From: Klenkia sesuvii
GTDB taxonomy: Bacteria; Actinomycetota; Actinomycetes; Mycobacteriales; Geodermatophilaceae
DNA: 64,000 nucleotides
NCBI RefSeq assembly: GCF_037083825.1
Contig: NZ_JBAPLU010000009.1
Span: 1-64,000, forward strand
Direction of reading: 5' to 3'
A model generated the notes under the pieces. The model did no database searches. It was not told the DNA's origin and saw nothing but the letters and a program-made list of their open reading frames with translations. This document shows, one piece after another, positions 26,911 through 35,580 of this stretch. How positions within the stretch are numbered: the first letter of the stretch is position 1; each line of letters begins with the position of its first letter. The translations under genes were made by a program, and so were the position numbers.

Positions 26911-27879
26911 ATGCGGTTCGCCACCTGGGAGACCGGTGGTGCGGTGCAGTCCGGCGTCGTCTCCCACGCCGGGCTGCACCCGCTGCCGGACGGAACGACG
27001 GTGCTGGACCTGGTCCGCAGCGGACTGCCCGCCGCCCTGGCGGCAGGCACCGAGGCGCTGGCCGGTCCAGCGGTGCCGCTGGCCGGCGTCCGGTTGTTGC
27101 CGCCGCTGGCCGCGCCGACGGTGCGCGACTTCGTCGCGTTCGAGGAGCACGTCGAGGGCGTGGTCAAGAGCGTTGCCGGCGGCGGCGGGGTGGCGCCGGA
27201 GTGGTACCAGGCGCCGACGTTCTACTTCACGAACCCCTACGCCCTGGTCGGCGCGTTCGACGACGTGCCGGTACCGCCGGGCAGCGAGCGGTTCGACTTC
27301 GAGCTCGAGGTCGCGGTCGTCGTCGGCCGCGACGGCGCCTCGCTGACCCCGGAGCAGGCCCACGAGGCGATCTTCGGCTACACGGTGCTCAACGACTGGT
27401 CGGCCCGCGATCTGCAGGCCCGGGAGATGAAGGTGCAGCTCGGCCCAGCGAAGGGCAAGGACTCCGCGAGCACGCTGGGGCCGTGGCTGGTCACCGCCGA
27501 CGAGCTTGAGCCCTACCGCGACGCCGACGGCTTCCTGGCCCTGGACATGCGGGTGTCGGTGAACGGCGTCGAGGTCGGCCAGGACCTGCTGAGCAACATG
27601 GGCTGGCCGGTCGAGGAGCTCATCTCCTACGCCTCCCGCGGCACGCAGGTCCGCGCCGGGGACGTGCTCGGCTCGGGCACCTGCGGCAACGGCGGCTGCC
27701 TGGGCGAGCTGTGGGGTCGCCGCGGCGAGCTGGACCCGCCCCCGCTGCGGCCCGGTGACGTGGTGGAGATGACCGTCGAGGGCATCGGCACCATCCGGAA
27801 CCGCGTCGTCGACGGCCTGCAGCTGCCCCCGGTGCGCCCGGCGCGGCCGCGGCCCCGCAACCGGAAGCGGCCGCAGTGA
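26911..27879 (+). CDS. Fumarylacetoacetate hydrolase-family protein
   Basis: 322 residues. The FAH fold is clear: metal ligands in FDFELEVAVVVGRDG (E-x-E), YTVLNDWSARDLQAREMKVQ (Asp and substrate residues), PAKGKDSAS and GSGTCGNGGCLGELWG. Members hydrolyse or decarboxylate ring-fission products, or hydrate 2-oxopent-4-enoate. The ATG lies 5 bp after the dioxygenase remnant stop. The stop overlaps the GTG of the next SDR gene. In this operon it probably handled a downstream product of aromatic meta-cleavage. Confidence 0.85.
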   Translation: MRFATWETGGAVQSGVVSHAGLHPLPDGTTVLDLVRSGLPAALAAGTEALAGPAVPLAGVRLLPPLAAPTVRDFVAFEEHVEGVVKSVAGGGGVAPEWYQAPTFYFTNPYALVGAFDDVPVPPGSERFDFELEVAVVVGRDGASLTPEQAHEAIFGYTVLNDWSARDLQAREMKVQLGPAKGKDSASTLGPWLVTADELEPYRDADGFLALDMRVSVNGVEVGQDLLSNMGWPVEELISYASRGTQVRAGDVLGSGTCGNGGCLGELWGRRGELDPPPLRPGDVVEMTVEGIGTIRNRVVDGLQLPPVRPARPRPRNRKRPQ

Positions 27880-28646
27880 CCGTGGCCGGCAAGGTCGTCG
27901 TCGTCACCGGCGCCGGCCAGGGGCAGGGCGCCGCCGAGGCCCGGCTGCTCGCCGCCCGCGGTGCGACCGTCCACGCTCTCGACCTCGGGGAGGCGCCCGC
28001 CGAGGACCTCCCCGGGGTCGAGTACCACCGGCTCGACGTCACCGACGCCACGGGCTGGACGGCACTCGCCGCCGACCTGGCCGACCGCCACGGCCGGGTC
28101 GACGGGCTCGTCGCGAACGCCGGCATCACCTGGCGCGCCCGGCTGGCCGACCTCGACCCGGCCGACCTGGCCCGGGTCACCGACGTCAACGTGACCGGCA
28201 CGCTGCTGGGCATCCAGGGGCTCACCGCGCTGATGCCCGCCGGCGGGTCGATCGTGCTCGTCGGCTCGGTCGCCGCGCTGACCGGGCACTTCCCGGCCGC
28301 CTACACGGCCAGCAAGTGGGCGCTGCGCGGACTGGCGAAGGTCGCCTGCGTGGAGCTGGGCCCGCGCGGGATCCGGGTCAACACGATCCATCCCGGCTAC
28401 ATCCAGACGCCGATGACCGCCTCGGCGGCACCGGCGTTCCGGGACGCCAACGTCGCCGAGACCCCGCTGGGCCGCGTCGGCACCGTCGACGAGGTCGCCC
28501 CGCTGGTCGCGTTCCTGCTCAGCGACGAGGCCTCGTTCATCTCCGGCGCGGAGATCCCCGTCGACGGCGGGATGACCGCCCACGGCGGGGTCAAGTCCAT
28601 CCGCGACGCCCTGTTCACAGACACCGTGTTGGAAAGAGAAGGATGA
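27876..28646 (+). CDS. Short-chain dehydrogenase/reductase
   Basis: 256 residues. The Rossmann motif TGAGQGQGAAEARLLAARGA, NAG at about 87, the catalytic Ser in VLVGSVAALTG and Tyr-x-x-x-Lys (AAYTASKWAL) are all present, as is the C-terminal HPGYIQTPM and PVDGGM. It is a classical NAD(P)-dependent oxidoreductase for a hydroxy or oxo intermediate. GTGA overlap with the FAH gene and ATGA overlap with the following SDR fragment show operon organisation. Confidence 0.87.
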   Translation: MTVAGKVVVVTGAGQGQGAAEARLLAARGATVHALDLGEAPAEDLPGVEYHRLDVTDATGWTALAADLADRHGRVDGLVANAGITWRARLADLDPADLARVTDVNVTGTLLGIQGLTALMPAGGSIVLVGSVAALTGHFPAAYTASKWALRGLAKVACVELGPRGIRVNTIHPGYIQTPMTASAAPAFRDANVAETPLGRVGTVDEVAPLVAFLLSDEASFISGAEIPVDGGMTAHGGVKSIRDALFTDTVLEREG

Positions 28647-28948
28647 ACCGGCTGGCCGGCACGGTCGCCCTGATCACCGGCACCGCCAGCGGTCAGGGGC
28701 GCGCCACCGCCCTGCTGTTCGCCGCCGAAGGCGCCACCGTCGTCGGCACCGACATCGACCCCGACGGCGCCGCCGAGACCGTCGAGCTGGTCCGCGCCGC
28801 CGGCGGCGTCATGGACAGCACCCACCCGCTCGACCTCGGCGACGAGGCAGGCGTCCAGGCCTGGATCGACGCCGCCGCGGCCGCACACGGCGGCACCAAC
28901 CTCGTCGTCGACGGCGGCTGGTCCGCCGTGCTGTCCGGCGCCAACTGA
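28643..28948 (+). pseudogene. SDR with internal in-frame deletion
   Basis: 101 residues. It starts as a normal SDR (NRLAGTVALITGTASGQGRA, EGATVVGTDIDPD) and ends as a normal SDR C-terminus (GTNLVVDGGWSAV), but the join AAHGG-TNLVVDGG removes about 150 residues, including the NAG, Ser and Tyr-x-x-x-Lys catalytic region. The frame is preserved, so a short protein is still made. It cannot be an active dehydrogenase. The start is well supported by GAGAAGG and the ATGA overlap. Confidence 0.78.
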
Positions 28949-28969
28949 AATCCCGCGAGAGGAACCCCC

Positions 28970-30160
28970 GTGTTCGAGTACTTCCCCGGCAACTACGTGT
29001 GGAACCTGGGCGTCGTCGCCGCCCTGAACTCCGGCGGCCTCATCGACGAGATCGACCGCGCCTGCCGGCCGATCAAGGAGGCCGCCGCCGGTGAGGACGC
29101 CGGAACGCCGGAGTTCCTGCGCGCCTGGACCGCGCTGACCGACCAGCTCGTCGCCCAGGCCGAGGACGCGGAGAAGGCCGGACATCCCCGCACCGCCGGG
29201 CAGCTGTACTTCCGGGCCACCAACTACCTGTGCAACGCCGAGCGGATGCTCGCCAACTCCGACCCGAACCGAGTCCCCACCTATCGGCGGGTACTGGAGT
29301 TGGCGCAGAAGGCCTTCGACCTCCAGGACCCCCGTGTCTCCCGGGTCGCCATCCCCTACGAGGGCACCACCCTGCCCGGCTACTTCTCCCAGGCCCCCGC
29401 CGCCGACGACGGCCCCGCTCCGGTGATCGTCCTGGTCAACGGCCTGGACTCGACGAAGGAGCACATGTACACCTCCTCCCACTGGGCCGAGCTCGCCGCC
29501 CGCGGCATCTCCTGCCTGATGCTCGACCAGCCCGGCACCGGAGAGGCGCTGCGCCTGCAGGGCCTCAGCGCCCGCATCGACACCGAGGCCTGGGCCGGCG
29601 CCGCCGTCGACTGGCTCGAGAGCCGCGACGACATCGACGCCTCGAAGATCGGCATCGTCGGCTGGTCGCTGGGCGGCTACTACGCACCGCGAGCGGCCGC
29701 CTTCGAGAAGCGCTTCGCCCTCGTCGTCGCGTGGGGCGCCAACCACAACTGGGGCGCGGTGCAGCGCCGACGCAAGGAGCGCGAGGGCGAGCGGCCGGTA
29801 CCGCACTACTGGGAGCACGTCCTGTGGGTGTGGGGCAAGGACGGCGACGAGCACCACCTCGACGCCTTCCTCGACTTCGCCGACCAGATTCACCTCGACG
29901 GCGTCGTCGAGCAGATCACCGTGCCCTTCCTCATCGCGCACGGCGCCAACGACCGGCAGATCCCACTCGAGTACGCGCACCGCTCCTACGAGCAGGCGGT
30001 CAACTCCCCGAAGCGGGAGCTGCGGGTGTTCACGGCCGAGGAGGGCGCCACCGAGCACATCGGCCTGGACCACCTGCCGCACGTGAGCACCTTCATCGCG
30101 GACTGGGTTGCCGACACCTTCGCCGAGCCGAGCGCCGCCGAGATCCGACACATCGCCTGA
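28970..30160 (+). CDS. Alpha/beta hydrolase, C-C-bond hydrolase type (DHPON-hydrolase-like)
   Basis: 396 residues. An N-terminal helical part (about 1-115) precedes the hydrolase fold: VIVLVNGLDSTKEHMYTSSH (oxyanion region), nucleophile elbow GIVGWSLGGYYAPRAA (Ser), HGANDRQIPLEYA (Asp) and EEGATEHIGLDH (His). The layout resembles 2,6-dihydroxypseudooxynicotine hydrolase and FrsA-like proteins, which cleave C-C bonds next to a carbonyl. GAGAGGA precedes the GTG. It probably acts in the same aromatic pathway as the genes upstream; the substrate is unknown. Confidence 0.78.
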   Translation: MFEYFPGNYVWNLGVVAALNSGGLIDEIDRACRPIKEAAAGEDAGTPEFLRAWTALTDQLVAQAEDAEKAGHPRTAGQLYFRATNYLCNAERMLANSDPNRVPTYRRVLELAQKAFDLQDPRVSRVAIPYEGTTLPGYFSQAPAADDGPAPVIVLVNGLDSTKEHMYTSSHWAELAARGISCLMLDQPGTGEALRLQGLSARIDTEAWAGAAVDWLESRDDIDASKIGIVGWSLGGYYAPRAAAFEKRFALVVAWGANHNWGAVQRRRKEREGERPVPHYWEHVLWVWGKDGDEHHLDAFLDFADQIHLDGVVEQITVPFLIAHGANDRQIPLEYAHRSYEQAVNSPKRELRVFTAEEGATEHIGLDHLPHVSTFIADWVADTFAEPSAAEIRHIA

Positions 30161-30192
30161 CCTCATGGGCGGCTGGAGCCGCCTCGGCCAGC

Positions 30193-30411
30193 GTGCCGAC
30201 CTTCGCCGCGACGACGGCGCTGTCCTATCCGCGCCGCGACCGTGCCACCGCGGGGCTTCCGGCGGCGCTGCGGGAGCAGGCCGGACCCCGCCATCAGCTC
30301 GACTGGGCCACGCTGGCCGTGACCGGTCCCGACGTCTCCCGCGACGCCCGCGGCCGCGACTGGTTCGAGTACCGCGCCGAGGTCAGCACCACCGGCCACC
30401 CCGAGCCGTGA
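30193..30411 (+). CDS. Small hypothetical protein at operon end
   Basis: 72 residues from a GTG: VPTFAATTALSYPRRDRATA, then HQLDWATLAVTGPDVSRDAR and WFEYRAEVSTTGHPEP. Codon third positions are strongly GC-biased, so the frame is coding. No ribosome-binding site is clear and the same frame stays open upstream, so this may be the tail of a longer, damaged gene. It ends exactly at a strong terminator hairpin. Confidence 0.4.
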   Translation: MPTFAATTALSYPRRDRATAGLPAALREQAGPRHQLDWATLAVTGPDVSRDARGRDWFEYRAEVSTTGHPEP

Positions 30412-30449
30412 CCCAGCCGCGCTGATCTCGTCGGTCAGCGCGGCTGGGT
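30411..30449. terminator. Strong bidirectional hairpin terminator
   Basis: A 15-bp perfect stem, ACCCAGCCGCGCTGA (30411-30425) with TCAGCGCGGCTGGGT (30435-30449), and a 9-base loop. It closes the catabolic operon from the left and the alcohol-dehydrogenase remnant from the right. Confidence 0.75.
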
Positions 30450-30743
30450 CGGAGTGCGACCTGCTTGCGGGTCAGTGACCTGGTCCAGCAGCACTCGGAT
30501 GTGCCCCCACGGCAGGTGCTCCAGCGGTGGCGCGACGGCGACGACCACCCCGACCCCCTCGTGGCTGGGGACGGACGGTGGACTGGGCTGCACGGGCCGA
30601 TCACCGCGCGGCTGGATGTCGGTGTGGCACAGCCCGTTGGCCTCGATCTGCACCAGCACCTCGCCCGGCCCGGGGTCGGGCACGGCCCGGTCCTCGATCT
30701 GCAGGGCCGCACCCAGGGCGGGAACGACAGCAGCCTTGATGAC
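30435..30743 (-). pseudogene. Zn-alcohol dehydrogenase (AdhP-like) N-terminal remnant
   Basis: The minus frame reads IKAAVVPALGAALQIEDRAV, then PGEVLVQIEANGLCHTDI and HEGVGVV. This is the GroES-like N-terminal domain of AdhP-type alcohol dehydrogenases, including the first catalytic-zinc Cys (LCHTD). The normal Met is replaced (GTC-ATC-AAG), the text after CHTDI is shortened, and only a short tail follows HEGVGVV, so the Rossmann domain is absent. A DosR-like box (30820) survives upstream, which suggests the gene was once part of the dormancy regulon. Confidence 0.7.
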
Positions 30744-30819
30744 GTCCTCCTCGTCGGTGGACGACGTCTCCGCAGTCCTCCTGGGCACCACGCTCCGCCG
30801 TGGTGGCATCACCCGCCCA

Positions 30820-30833
30820 GGGCCCAAGGTCAC
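30820..30833. promoter_or_regulatory. DosR-like box 1
   Basis: GGGCCC-AA-GGTCAC, 11 of 12 arm positions fitting GGGNCC-NN-GGTCCC. It lies upstream of the alcohol-dehydrogenase remnant. Confidence 0.5.
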
Positions 30834-30865
30834 CCCGCGCGGGGACGAGCGAACCCGGCGCCACC

Positions 30866-31261
30866 TCAGCCCACGTCACGCCGCCGGAACGCCATGGCGC
30901 CGACGACCAGGAGGACGAGGGCCTCGGCCACAGCCACGGCGGCGTGCGCCCACGACAGGCCGGAGACCAGGGCGTGGGGTGCGGTGAGGTCGTGGAACGG
31001 GCTCAGCGCTCATGCGCACGACGCCCAGGCAGGACACCGGGGCCAGCAGGGACAGCACCATCGCCGCCCAGCGGGCCGTGACGAGCTCGGTGCGGTGCAC
31101 CGGTGTGACGAGTGTCGCCACCAGCAGCCCGTCGCATTCTGCCCGACGCACCACCCCAGCAGTGCGCGACGGACATCGGCCAGCTGCTGACCCAGCACCT
31201 CCATCCAGGTGGCCGTCCGGCGGCCCGTCCCCGCACCGGCACGCACCGCAGCAGTCGTCAC
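30866..31261 (-). pseudogene. ABC-2-type exporter permease, decayed
   Basis: The GTG at 31261 overlaps the ATPase stop and starts a typical permease N-terminus (MEVLGQQLADVRRALLGW). After this the frame is lost. A middle fragment (VATLVTPVHRTELVTARWAA, VLSLLAPVSCLGVV) is in one frame and the C-terminus (LSPFHDLTAPHALVSGLSWA ... AMAFRRRDVG) in another. Intact relatives of the polyketide-exporter type have about 500 residues; only about 130 codons' worth remains here. The transporter of the 31258 ATPase is therefore dead. Confidence 0.72.
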
Positions 31262-32199
31262 CGGTGCTCCCGGTACCACGCGAGCACGCTCTGCTCCAGG
31301 TCGTCCTGACCGCACTCCAGGTCCAGCACACCGTGCTCGGCCAAGCGTGCGCACAGGGCCGGAAGAGCGGCTGGCGGGACCGCGCACTGCACCCAGTCCC
31401 CCTCCACCCGTACGTCCGCAGCACCCGGCAGGTCACGCAGCAGCTCGTACGGCATCGAGGTGCCGAGCCGCGCCCGGACCCGGAACGGCGAGCGGGCCCG
31501 GAGCTGGGCGGGAGTGCCCTCGGCCACCACCTGACCGGCCCGCAGCACCACGACCCGGTCGGCGGTCTGCTCCACCTCGGACAGCACGTGCGAGCACAGC
31601 AGGGCGGAACCCCCGGCCGCGGTTTGCTCGCCCACCAGCCGGTGGAACTCCCGTTGGCTGACGGGGTCGAGCCCCGTGGTGGGCTCGTCGAGCAGCAGGA
31701 CAGCGGGTCGGTGGGCCAACGCCAGGACGACGGCGAGCTTCTGCCGGGTCCCCCGGGATGCGTCCCCGACCCGGACCCCCAGGTCCAGATCCAGCCGACG
31801 GGCCACCTCCTCGGCCCGTCCGTCGTCGGTGCCACCACGCAGCCGCCGGGACCGCCTCATCACCTGCCACCCGGTGAGCCGGGGATCCAGACCGGGTTCG
31901 GCCGGTACGTACCCCACCAGGTGGTGCACCTGCTGGGACTGCTGCCAGCAATCCCACCCGCGGACGGTCGCCCGCCCGCTGGTGGGCCGCAGCAGCCCCA
32001 GCAGCACCCGGACGGTCGTGGTCTTCCCGGATCCGTTGGGCCCGACGAACCCGACCACCTCCCCGGGCCCCAGGGTGAGGTCCACGCCGTCCAGGGCGAC
32101 CACGTCACCGAAGCGTCGTGCCACGCCGCGCAGGGAGACGTCGGGCGTCCGCGGTGCCGGTCTCGACGTCGAGACCCGGGACTGGTCCATGGTGGTCAT
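31258..32199 (-). CDS. ABC exporter ATP-binding protein (CcmA/DrrA type)
   Basis: 313 residues. Walker A FVGPNGSGKTTTVRV, a Q-loop region VGYVPAEPGLDPRL in which the usual Gln is replaced, a weak signature (DASRGTRQKLAVVLALAHRP instead of LSGGxxQR), Walker B VLLLDEPTTGLDP and an H-loop His (LLCSHVLSEVE). These are features of DrrA-like drug/lipid exporter ATPases. The ATG at 32199 lies 36 bp downstream of DosR-like box 2. The partner permease immediately downstream is broken, so the ATPase may be an orphan on its way to loss. Confidence 0.8.
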   Translation of the reverse strand: MTTMDQSRVSTSRPAPRTPDVSLRGVARRFGDVVALDGVDLTLGPGEVVGFVGPNGSGKTTTVRVLLGLLRPTSGRATVRGWDCWQQSQQVHHLVGYVPAEPGLDPRLTGWQVMRRSRRLRGGTDDGRAEEVARRLDLDLGVRVGDASRGTRQKLAVVLALAHRPAVLLLDEPTTGLDPVSQREFHRLVGEQTAAGGSALLCSHVLSEVEQTADRVVVLRAGQVVAEGTPAQLRARSPFRVRARLGTSMPYELLRDLPGAADVRVEGDWVQCAVPPAALPALCARLAEHGVLDLECGQDDLEQSVLAWYREHR

Positions 32200-32234
32200 C
32201 CCGCGAGCGTCGTGAGGACGGGGCGACCTGCCCA

Positions 32235-32248
32235 GGGCCCGAGGTCCC
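32235..32248. promoter_or_regulatory. DosR-like box 2
   Basis: GGGCCC-GA-GGTCCC inside the longer near-palindrome CCCAGGG...CCCTGGG (32231-32252). It lies 36 bp upstream of the minus-strand ABC ATPase. Confidence 0.72.
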
Positions 32249-32456
32249 TGGGCCGCGGTCCACGCGTCCGGACCAGTGCGGGCGTGCGCCGGCAGGCCGG
32301 GGACGGGCACCCCGGGGTTGCGGTTCGGAGCAGGGCCGCCGACGCGGTCACCTGCTCGACGAAGCCCCGCGGCGGGGGGATGGCTTCCCCCAGCGGGGCG
32401 CGGGTGCGCGCTCGTGGTACCGGGCGCAGCACCGGGTGCACGGCGGTCCCGTCCCG

Positions 32457-33128
32457 TCACCGGGGCGAGGCCGCGCCGCGCAGCTCGGTGGCCAGGATCG
32501 CGACCTGCGTACGCCGTTCGAGACCGAGCTTCGCCAACAGGTGCGAGACGTAGTTCTTGATCGTCTTCTCGGCCAGGAACATGCGCTGGCCGATCTGCCG
32601 GTTGGTCAATCCTTCGCCGATCAGTTCCAGCACGGTCCGCTCCTGGTCGCTGAGCAGTGCCACCGGACCGACGGGTTCGGCCGCCCGGCGCATCCGGTTG
32701 AGGACCGCCGCGGTCGCCGAAGGGTCCAGCAGGGACCCGCCGGCGGCCACCGTGCGGACCGCGGCGACGAGGTCCTGACCGAGGATCTGCTTGAGCAGGT
32801 ACCCCGAAGCACCAGCCATGATGGCGTCGAAGAGCGCTTCGTCGTCGCCGTAGCTGGTCAGCATGACCACCTTGAGGTCGGGCATGCGCGACCGCAGCTC
32901 GCGGCAGACGGAGACCCCGTCGCCGTCGGGGAGCCGGACGTCCAGCACGGCGACGTCCGGCCGGAGGGCGGGGACCCGTGCCAGCGCCTCAGCCGCGGAC
33001 CTGCCTTCCCCGACCACCTCCAGGGCCGGGTCCGCCTCGAGCACGTCGGCCACGCCGCGCCGCACGATCTCGTGGTCGTCGAGCAGGAAGACCCGGATCG
33101 TCGGTTGCTGCCGAGCGTCCTCGTCCAC
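32457..33128 (-). CDS. dosR: DosR/DevR-like NarL-family response regulator
   Basis: 223 residues. The receiver has the acidic pair and phospho-acceptor Asp63 in DVAVLDVRLPDGDG; MLTSYGDDEALFDAIMAGAS and GYLLKQILGQDLVAAVRTVA follow. The LuxR-type HTH is LIGEGLTNRQIGQRMFLAEK-TIKNYVSHLLAKLG. These blocks match mycobacterial DosR nearly residue for residue. DosR activates the dormancy regulon under hypoxia or NO. The GTG at 33128 is chosen because GGGAGG is 6 bases upstream; the GTG at 33134 is possible. Box 3 lies 71 bp upstream, so autoregulation is likely. Confidence 0.9.
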   Translation of the reverse strand: MDEDARQQPTIRVFLLDDHEIVRRGVADVLEADPALEVVGEGRSAAEALARVPALRPDVAVLDVRLPDGDGVSVCRELRSRMPDLKVVMLTSYGDDEALFDAIMAGASGYLLKQILGQDLVAAVRTVAAGGSLLDPSATAAVLNRMRRAAEPVGPVALLSDQERTVLELIGEGLTNRQIGQRMFLAEKTIKNYVSHLLAKLGLERRTQVAILATELRGAASPR

Positions 33129-33198
33129 GTTCACCCTCCCGTCCCGGCCCCCCGGAATCCCTGACCGCGACCCTAGGCACCCAGGCTCCCCTGCACCC

Positions 33199-33212
33199 GA
33201 GACCAAGGTCCC
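33199..33212. promoter_or_regulatory. DosR-like box 3
   Basis: GAGACC-AA-GGTCCC between the dosR start (minus strand, 71 bp away) and the Rv1733c fragment/nitroreductase on the plus strand. Confidence 0.6.
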
Positions 33213-33250
33213 TCGCCGGTCCGGGCACGTCGACCTGGGCGGATCGTTGC

Positions 33251-33394
33251 ACCGGCCTGGTGGCCCTGCTGGCGGTCGAGCTGGGTGCCCTGGCCGTTCG
33301 GACTGCAGGCGTCGCACTCCTGGACCGCGGCCGACACCGGCAGTGGGCCCGGGAGTGGGTCGCCGTCGAACCCACCTGGCGTCACCTCGTGCGG
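33251..33394 (+). pseudogene. Rv1733c-family C-terminal fragment
   Basis: Plus frame: TGLVALLAVELGALAVRTAG, then VALLDRGRHRQWAREWVAVE and PTWRHLVR. It aligns with the end of the intact protein at 43298 (VGGVALLDRSRHRAWARGWS, VEPSWRRRMMR). The N-terminal span and loop are missing, and the frame runs on without the usual stop. It sits between DosR-like box 3 and the nitroreductase, so it looks like a relic of a deleted regulon gene. Confidence 0.6.
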
Positions 33395-33514
33395 TGGACG
33401 ACACCGGGCCGTCCGCCGGGAGATGCGGGCTGTTGGTCCCTCCCGGGCGACCGCGCCCACGCGCACCGTCGGTCGCGGGGAGCGCCACCACGTCGGCTCG
33501 ACGGAGGAGACGAG

Positions 33515-34549
33515 ATGCGGCAACGCGACGAGCACCGCCCAGAGGGTGCAGGAGAGCAGGCACCCGTTCTCACCCGTGCGGGGCTGCTGCAGGCCCTCGG
33601 AGCAGCGCAGCGCGCGCCGTCGGTGCACAACACCCAGCCCTGGCGGTGGCGGCTCGCCCCGGATCAGGTCCGGCTGATCGCCGACCGCTCCCGATCCCTG
33701 CCGGCGACCGACCCGACGGGCCGCGAGCTGCGGATCAGCTGCGGCGCCGTGCTGCACCACCTCGTCACCGTGCTCCGCGCCGTCGGCCAGGCGGCCGTGG
33801 TCCAGCGCTTCCCCGATCCGGCTGACCCCTGGTTGCTGGCCGCCCTGCACATGTCCCCCACGGCACCGGGCCCCGATGACCTCGCGCTCGCTGCGGCGGT
33901 CCCGACCCGACGCACCGACCGGCGTCCCTACGCCGACTGGCCGGTCCCGCAGGGCTGGTGGCACGTGTTGACCACCACCGCGGCGGTGCACGGGGCACAG
34001 CTGCTGGCAGTCGAGCCCGACGCCCGCTGGGCAGTGGGACAGCTCGCCGAGGCTGCGGCAGCGCAGCTCGCCTCGGTGCCCGGCGTGGCAGCCGAGACCC
34101 GGGCGTGGTCAGGTCGACCCACTGGCACATCCGACGGCGTCCCGGCCGCCCTCGTACCCACCGGCCCGGACTCCGCGTCCGTCCCGCGCCGGAGCTTCGC
34201 CGCAGCCCAGCTGCCGCAGCCGGTGGGCCCCCTCCCGGAGGGGGACGGCGCGCTCCTGGCCGTCCTGGCCACCGACGTCGACGACGAGGTGCACCAACTG
34301 CGGGCTGGTGAGGCGCTGAGCGCGATCTTGCTGCACGCCACCGCGGCCGGGTTCGCCAGCCACACGATCAGCGAGGTGGTCGAGGTGTCCGAGACCCGAC
34401 GCAGGCTGGCCGAGGAGGTGTCCGCCGGGCACCTGGCACCGCAGGTCCTGCTGCGGATCGGGTGGTCGCCAGCGGGCAACGCCCGGCTGCCGGCGACCGG
34501 GCGCCGGGCGGTCACCGACACCGTCGACCCGGGGGAACTCCCGTGCTGA
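33515..34549 (+). CDS. Acg-family nitroreductase-fold flavoprotein (copy 1)
   Basis: 344 residues. The N-terminal AAQRAPSVHNTQPWRWRLAP and LIADRSRSLPATDPTGRELR blocks, the central RRTDRRPYADWPVP, and C-terminal TISEVVEVSETRRRL and APQVLLRIGW mark the Acg (Rv2032-like) family of dormancy-regulon proteins. These resemble nitroreductases but lack normal NAD(P)H chemistry and may sequester FMN. GGAGGA lies 6 bases before the ATG. It is controlled from the region of DosR-like box 3. Confidence 0.82.
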   Translation: MRQRDEHRPEGAGEQAPVLTRAGLLQALGAAQRAPSVHNTQPWRWRLAPDQVRLIADRSRSLPATDPTGRELRISCGAVLHHLVTVLRAVGQAAVVQRFPDPADPWLLAALHMSPTAPGPDDLALAAAVPTRRTDRRPYADWPVPQGWWHVLTTTAAVHGAQLLAVEPDARWAVGQLAEAAAAQLASVPGVAAETRAWSGRPTGTSDGVPAALVPTGPDSASVPRRSFAAAQLPQPVGPLPEGDGALLAVLATDVDDEVHQLRAGEALSAILLHATAAGFASHTISEVVEVSETRRRLAEEVSAGHLAPQVLLRIGWSPAGNARLPATGRRAVTDTVDPGELPC

Positions 34550-34576
34550 CCCTCCGGCCCGCCCGAGCGAGCGCTA

Positions 34577-34590
34577 GGGCCGGAGGTCCC
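34577..34590. promoter_or_regulatory. DosR-like box 4
   Basis: GGGCCG-GA-GGTCCC, 82 bp upstream of the second nitroreductase-like gene. Confidence 0.6.
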
Positions 34591-34671
34591 GCCCGGGTGC
34601 TCCGTTCGCCCCCTGCCCGGGTGCGACGACCACACCAGGCTCGAGGTGACCGCCGCAGCACCGGAGGAACC

Positions 34672-35559
34672 GTGACCTCTGCCCCCGTCGCCAGCACCGC
34701 ACCCCGGCCGATGACCCGTGCGGCACTCCGGGCGCTGCGCGACTCCGTGGACCGGGCGCGGTGCTCACCCTCGGTGGAGGACAGCCAACCGTGGCGGTGG
34801 CTGCTGCTGCCCGACCGCCTCGAGCTCCACGCCGACCGCAGCCAGGGCGTCGCCCGGCTGGACCCCGTCGGACGCGAGCTGGTGCTCAGCCTCGGATCGG
34901 TGCTGCTGGGCCTCCAGGTCGCCGCGGCGGGACGGGGCACGTCGCTCGAGGTCGACCGCACCGCGGTGGACTGGCAGCGCGGGCCGACCGCCGTCCTCCG
35001 CCCGGCCGACGGCCCCCCGGACCGCCGACTGTCCGCGTTGTCGCCCGTGCTGGAACTCCGGCGCACGACCCGCACCCCGTTGGTCGCCGACGACTGGCCC
35101 TCCCTGCTCGCCGACGACCTCCGGTCGGCCGCTGCGGACTCCGGAGCCGCCTTGACCGTCCTCGCCCCGCGGACGGCAGCTGCGGTGGCCGGGTGGACCG
35201 CCGAGGCCGCCGCCGGCGCGGTGGGGCCGGGACGGCTCAGGGTCGGCCCGAACCTGTTGTCCCGCGTCCCGTTGGCCGCCGTGAGCACAGCGGGGGACGG
35301 TCCCGAGGACTGGTTGCGGGCCGGCGAAGCCGTTCACCGGGTGCTGCTGGAGATCACCCGCCACGGCTTCCAGGGCGGCCCGTCCACGCGGGTGACCGAG
35401 GAGCCGGACGTGCGTGCGCTGGCCGGCCGCCTGGCGTGCCCGGGCAGGCACCTGCAGGCCCTGGTCCGGATCGGCAGGGGTCTGCCCGCCCCCGGTCGCC
35501 CGCCACGACGCGGGTTCGACGACGTGCTGACCGACCGCAGCGGTTCGAGATCGGCTTGA
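34672..35559 (+). CDS. Acg-family nitroreductase-fold protein (copy 2, shorter)
   Basis: 295 residues. RARCSPSVEDSQPWRWLLLP and LHADRSQGVARLDPVGRELV align with the first copy, though the PSVHNTQPW motif has become PSVEDSQPW. RRTTRTPLVADDWP and LQALVRIGRGLPAPGRPPRR follow. The central region is about 50 residues shorter than in copy 1. FMN binding may be altered by the His-Asn to Glu-Asp change. GGAGGA precedes the GTG and DosR-like box 4 lies upstream. Confidence 0.76.
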   Translation: MTSAPVASTAPRPMTRAALRALRDSVDRARCSPSVEDSQPWRWLLLPDRLELHADRSQGVARLDPVGRELVLSLGSVLLGLQVAAAGRGTSLEVDRTAVDWQRGPTAVLRPADGPPDRRLSALSPVLELRRTTRTPLVADDWPSLLADDLRSAAADSGAALTVLAPRTAAAVAGWTAEAAAGAVGPGRLRVGPNLLSRVPLAAVSTAGDGPEDWLRAGEAVHRVLLEITRHGFQGGPSTRVTEEPDVRALAGRLACPGRHLQALVRIGRGLPAPGRPPRRGFDDVLTDRSGSRSA

Positions 35560-35580
35560 CCGGATGCTGAGGAGGACGAC

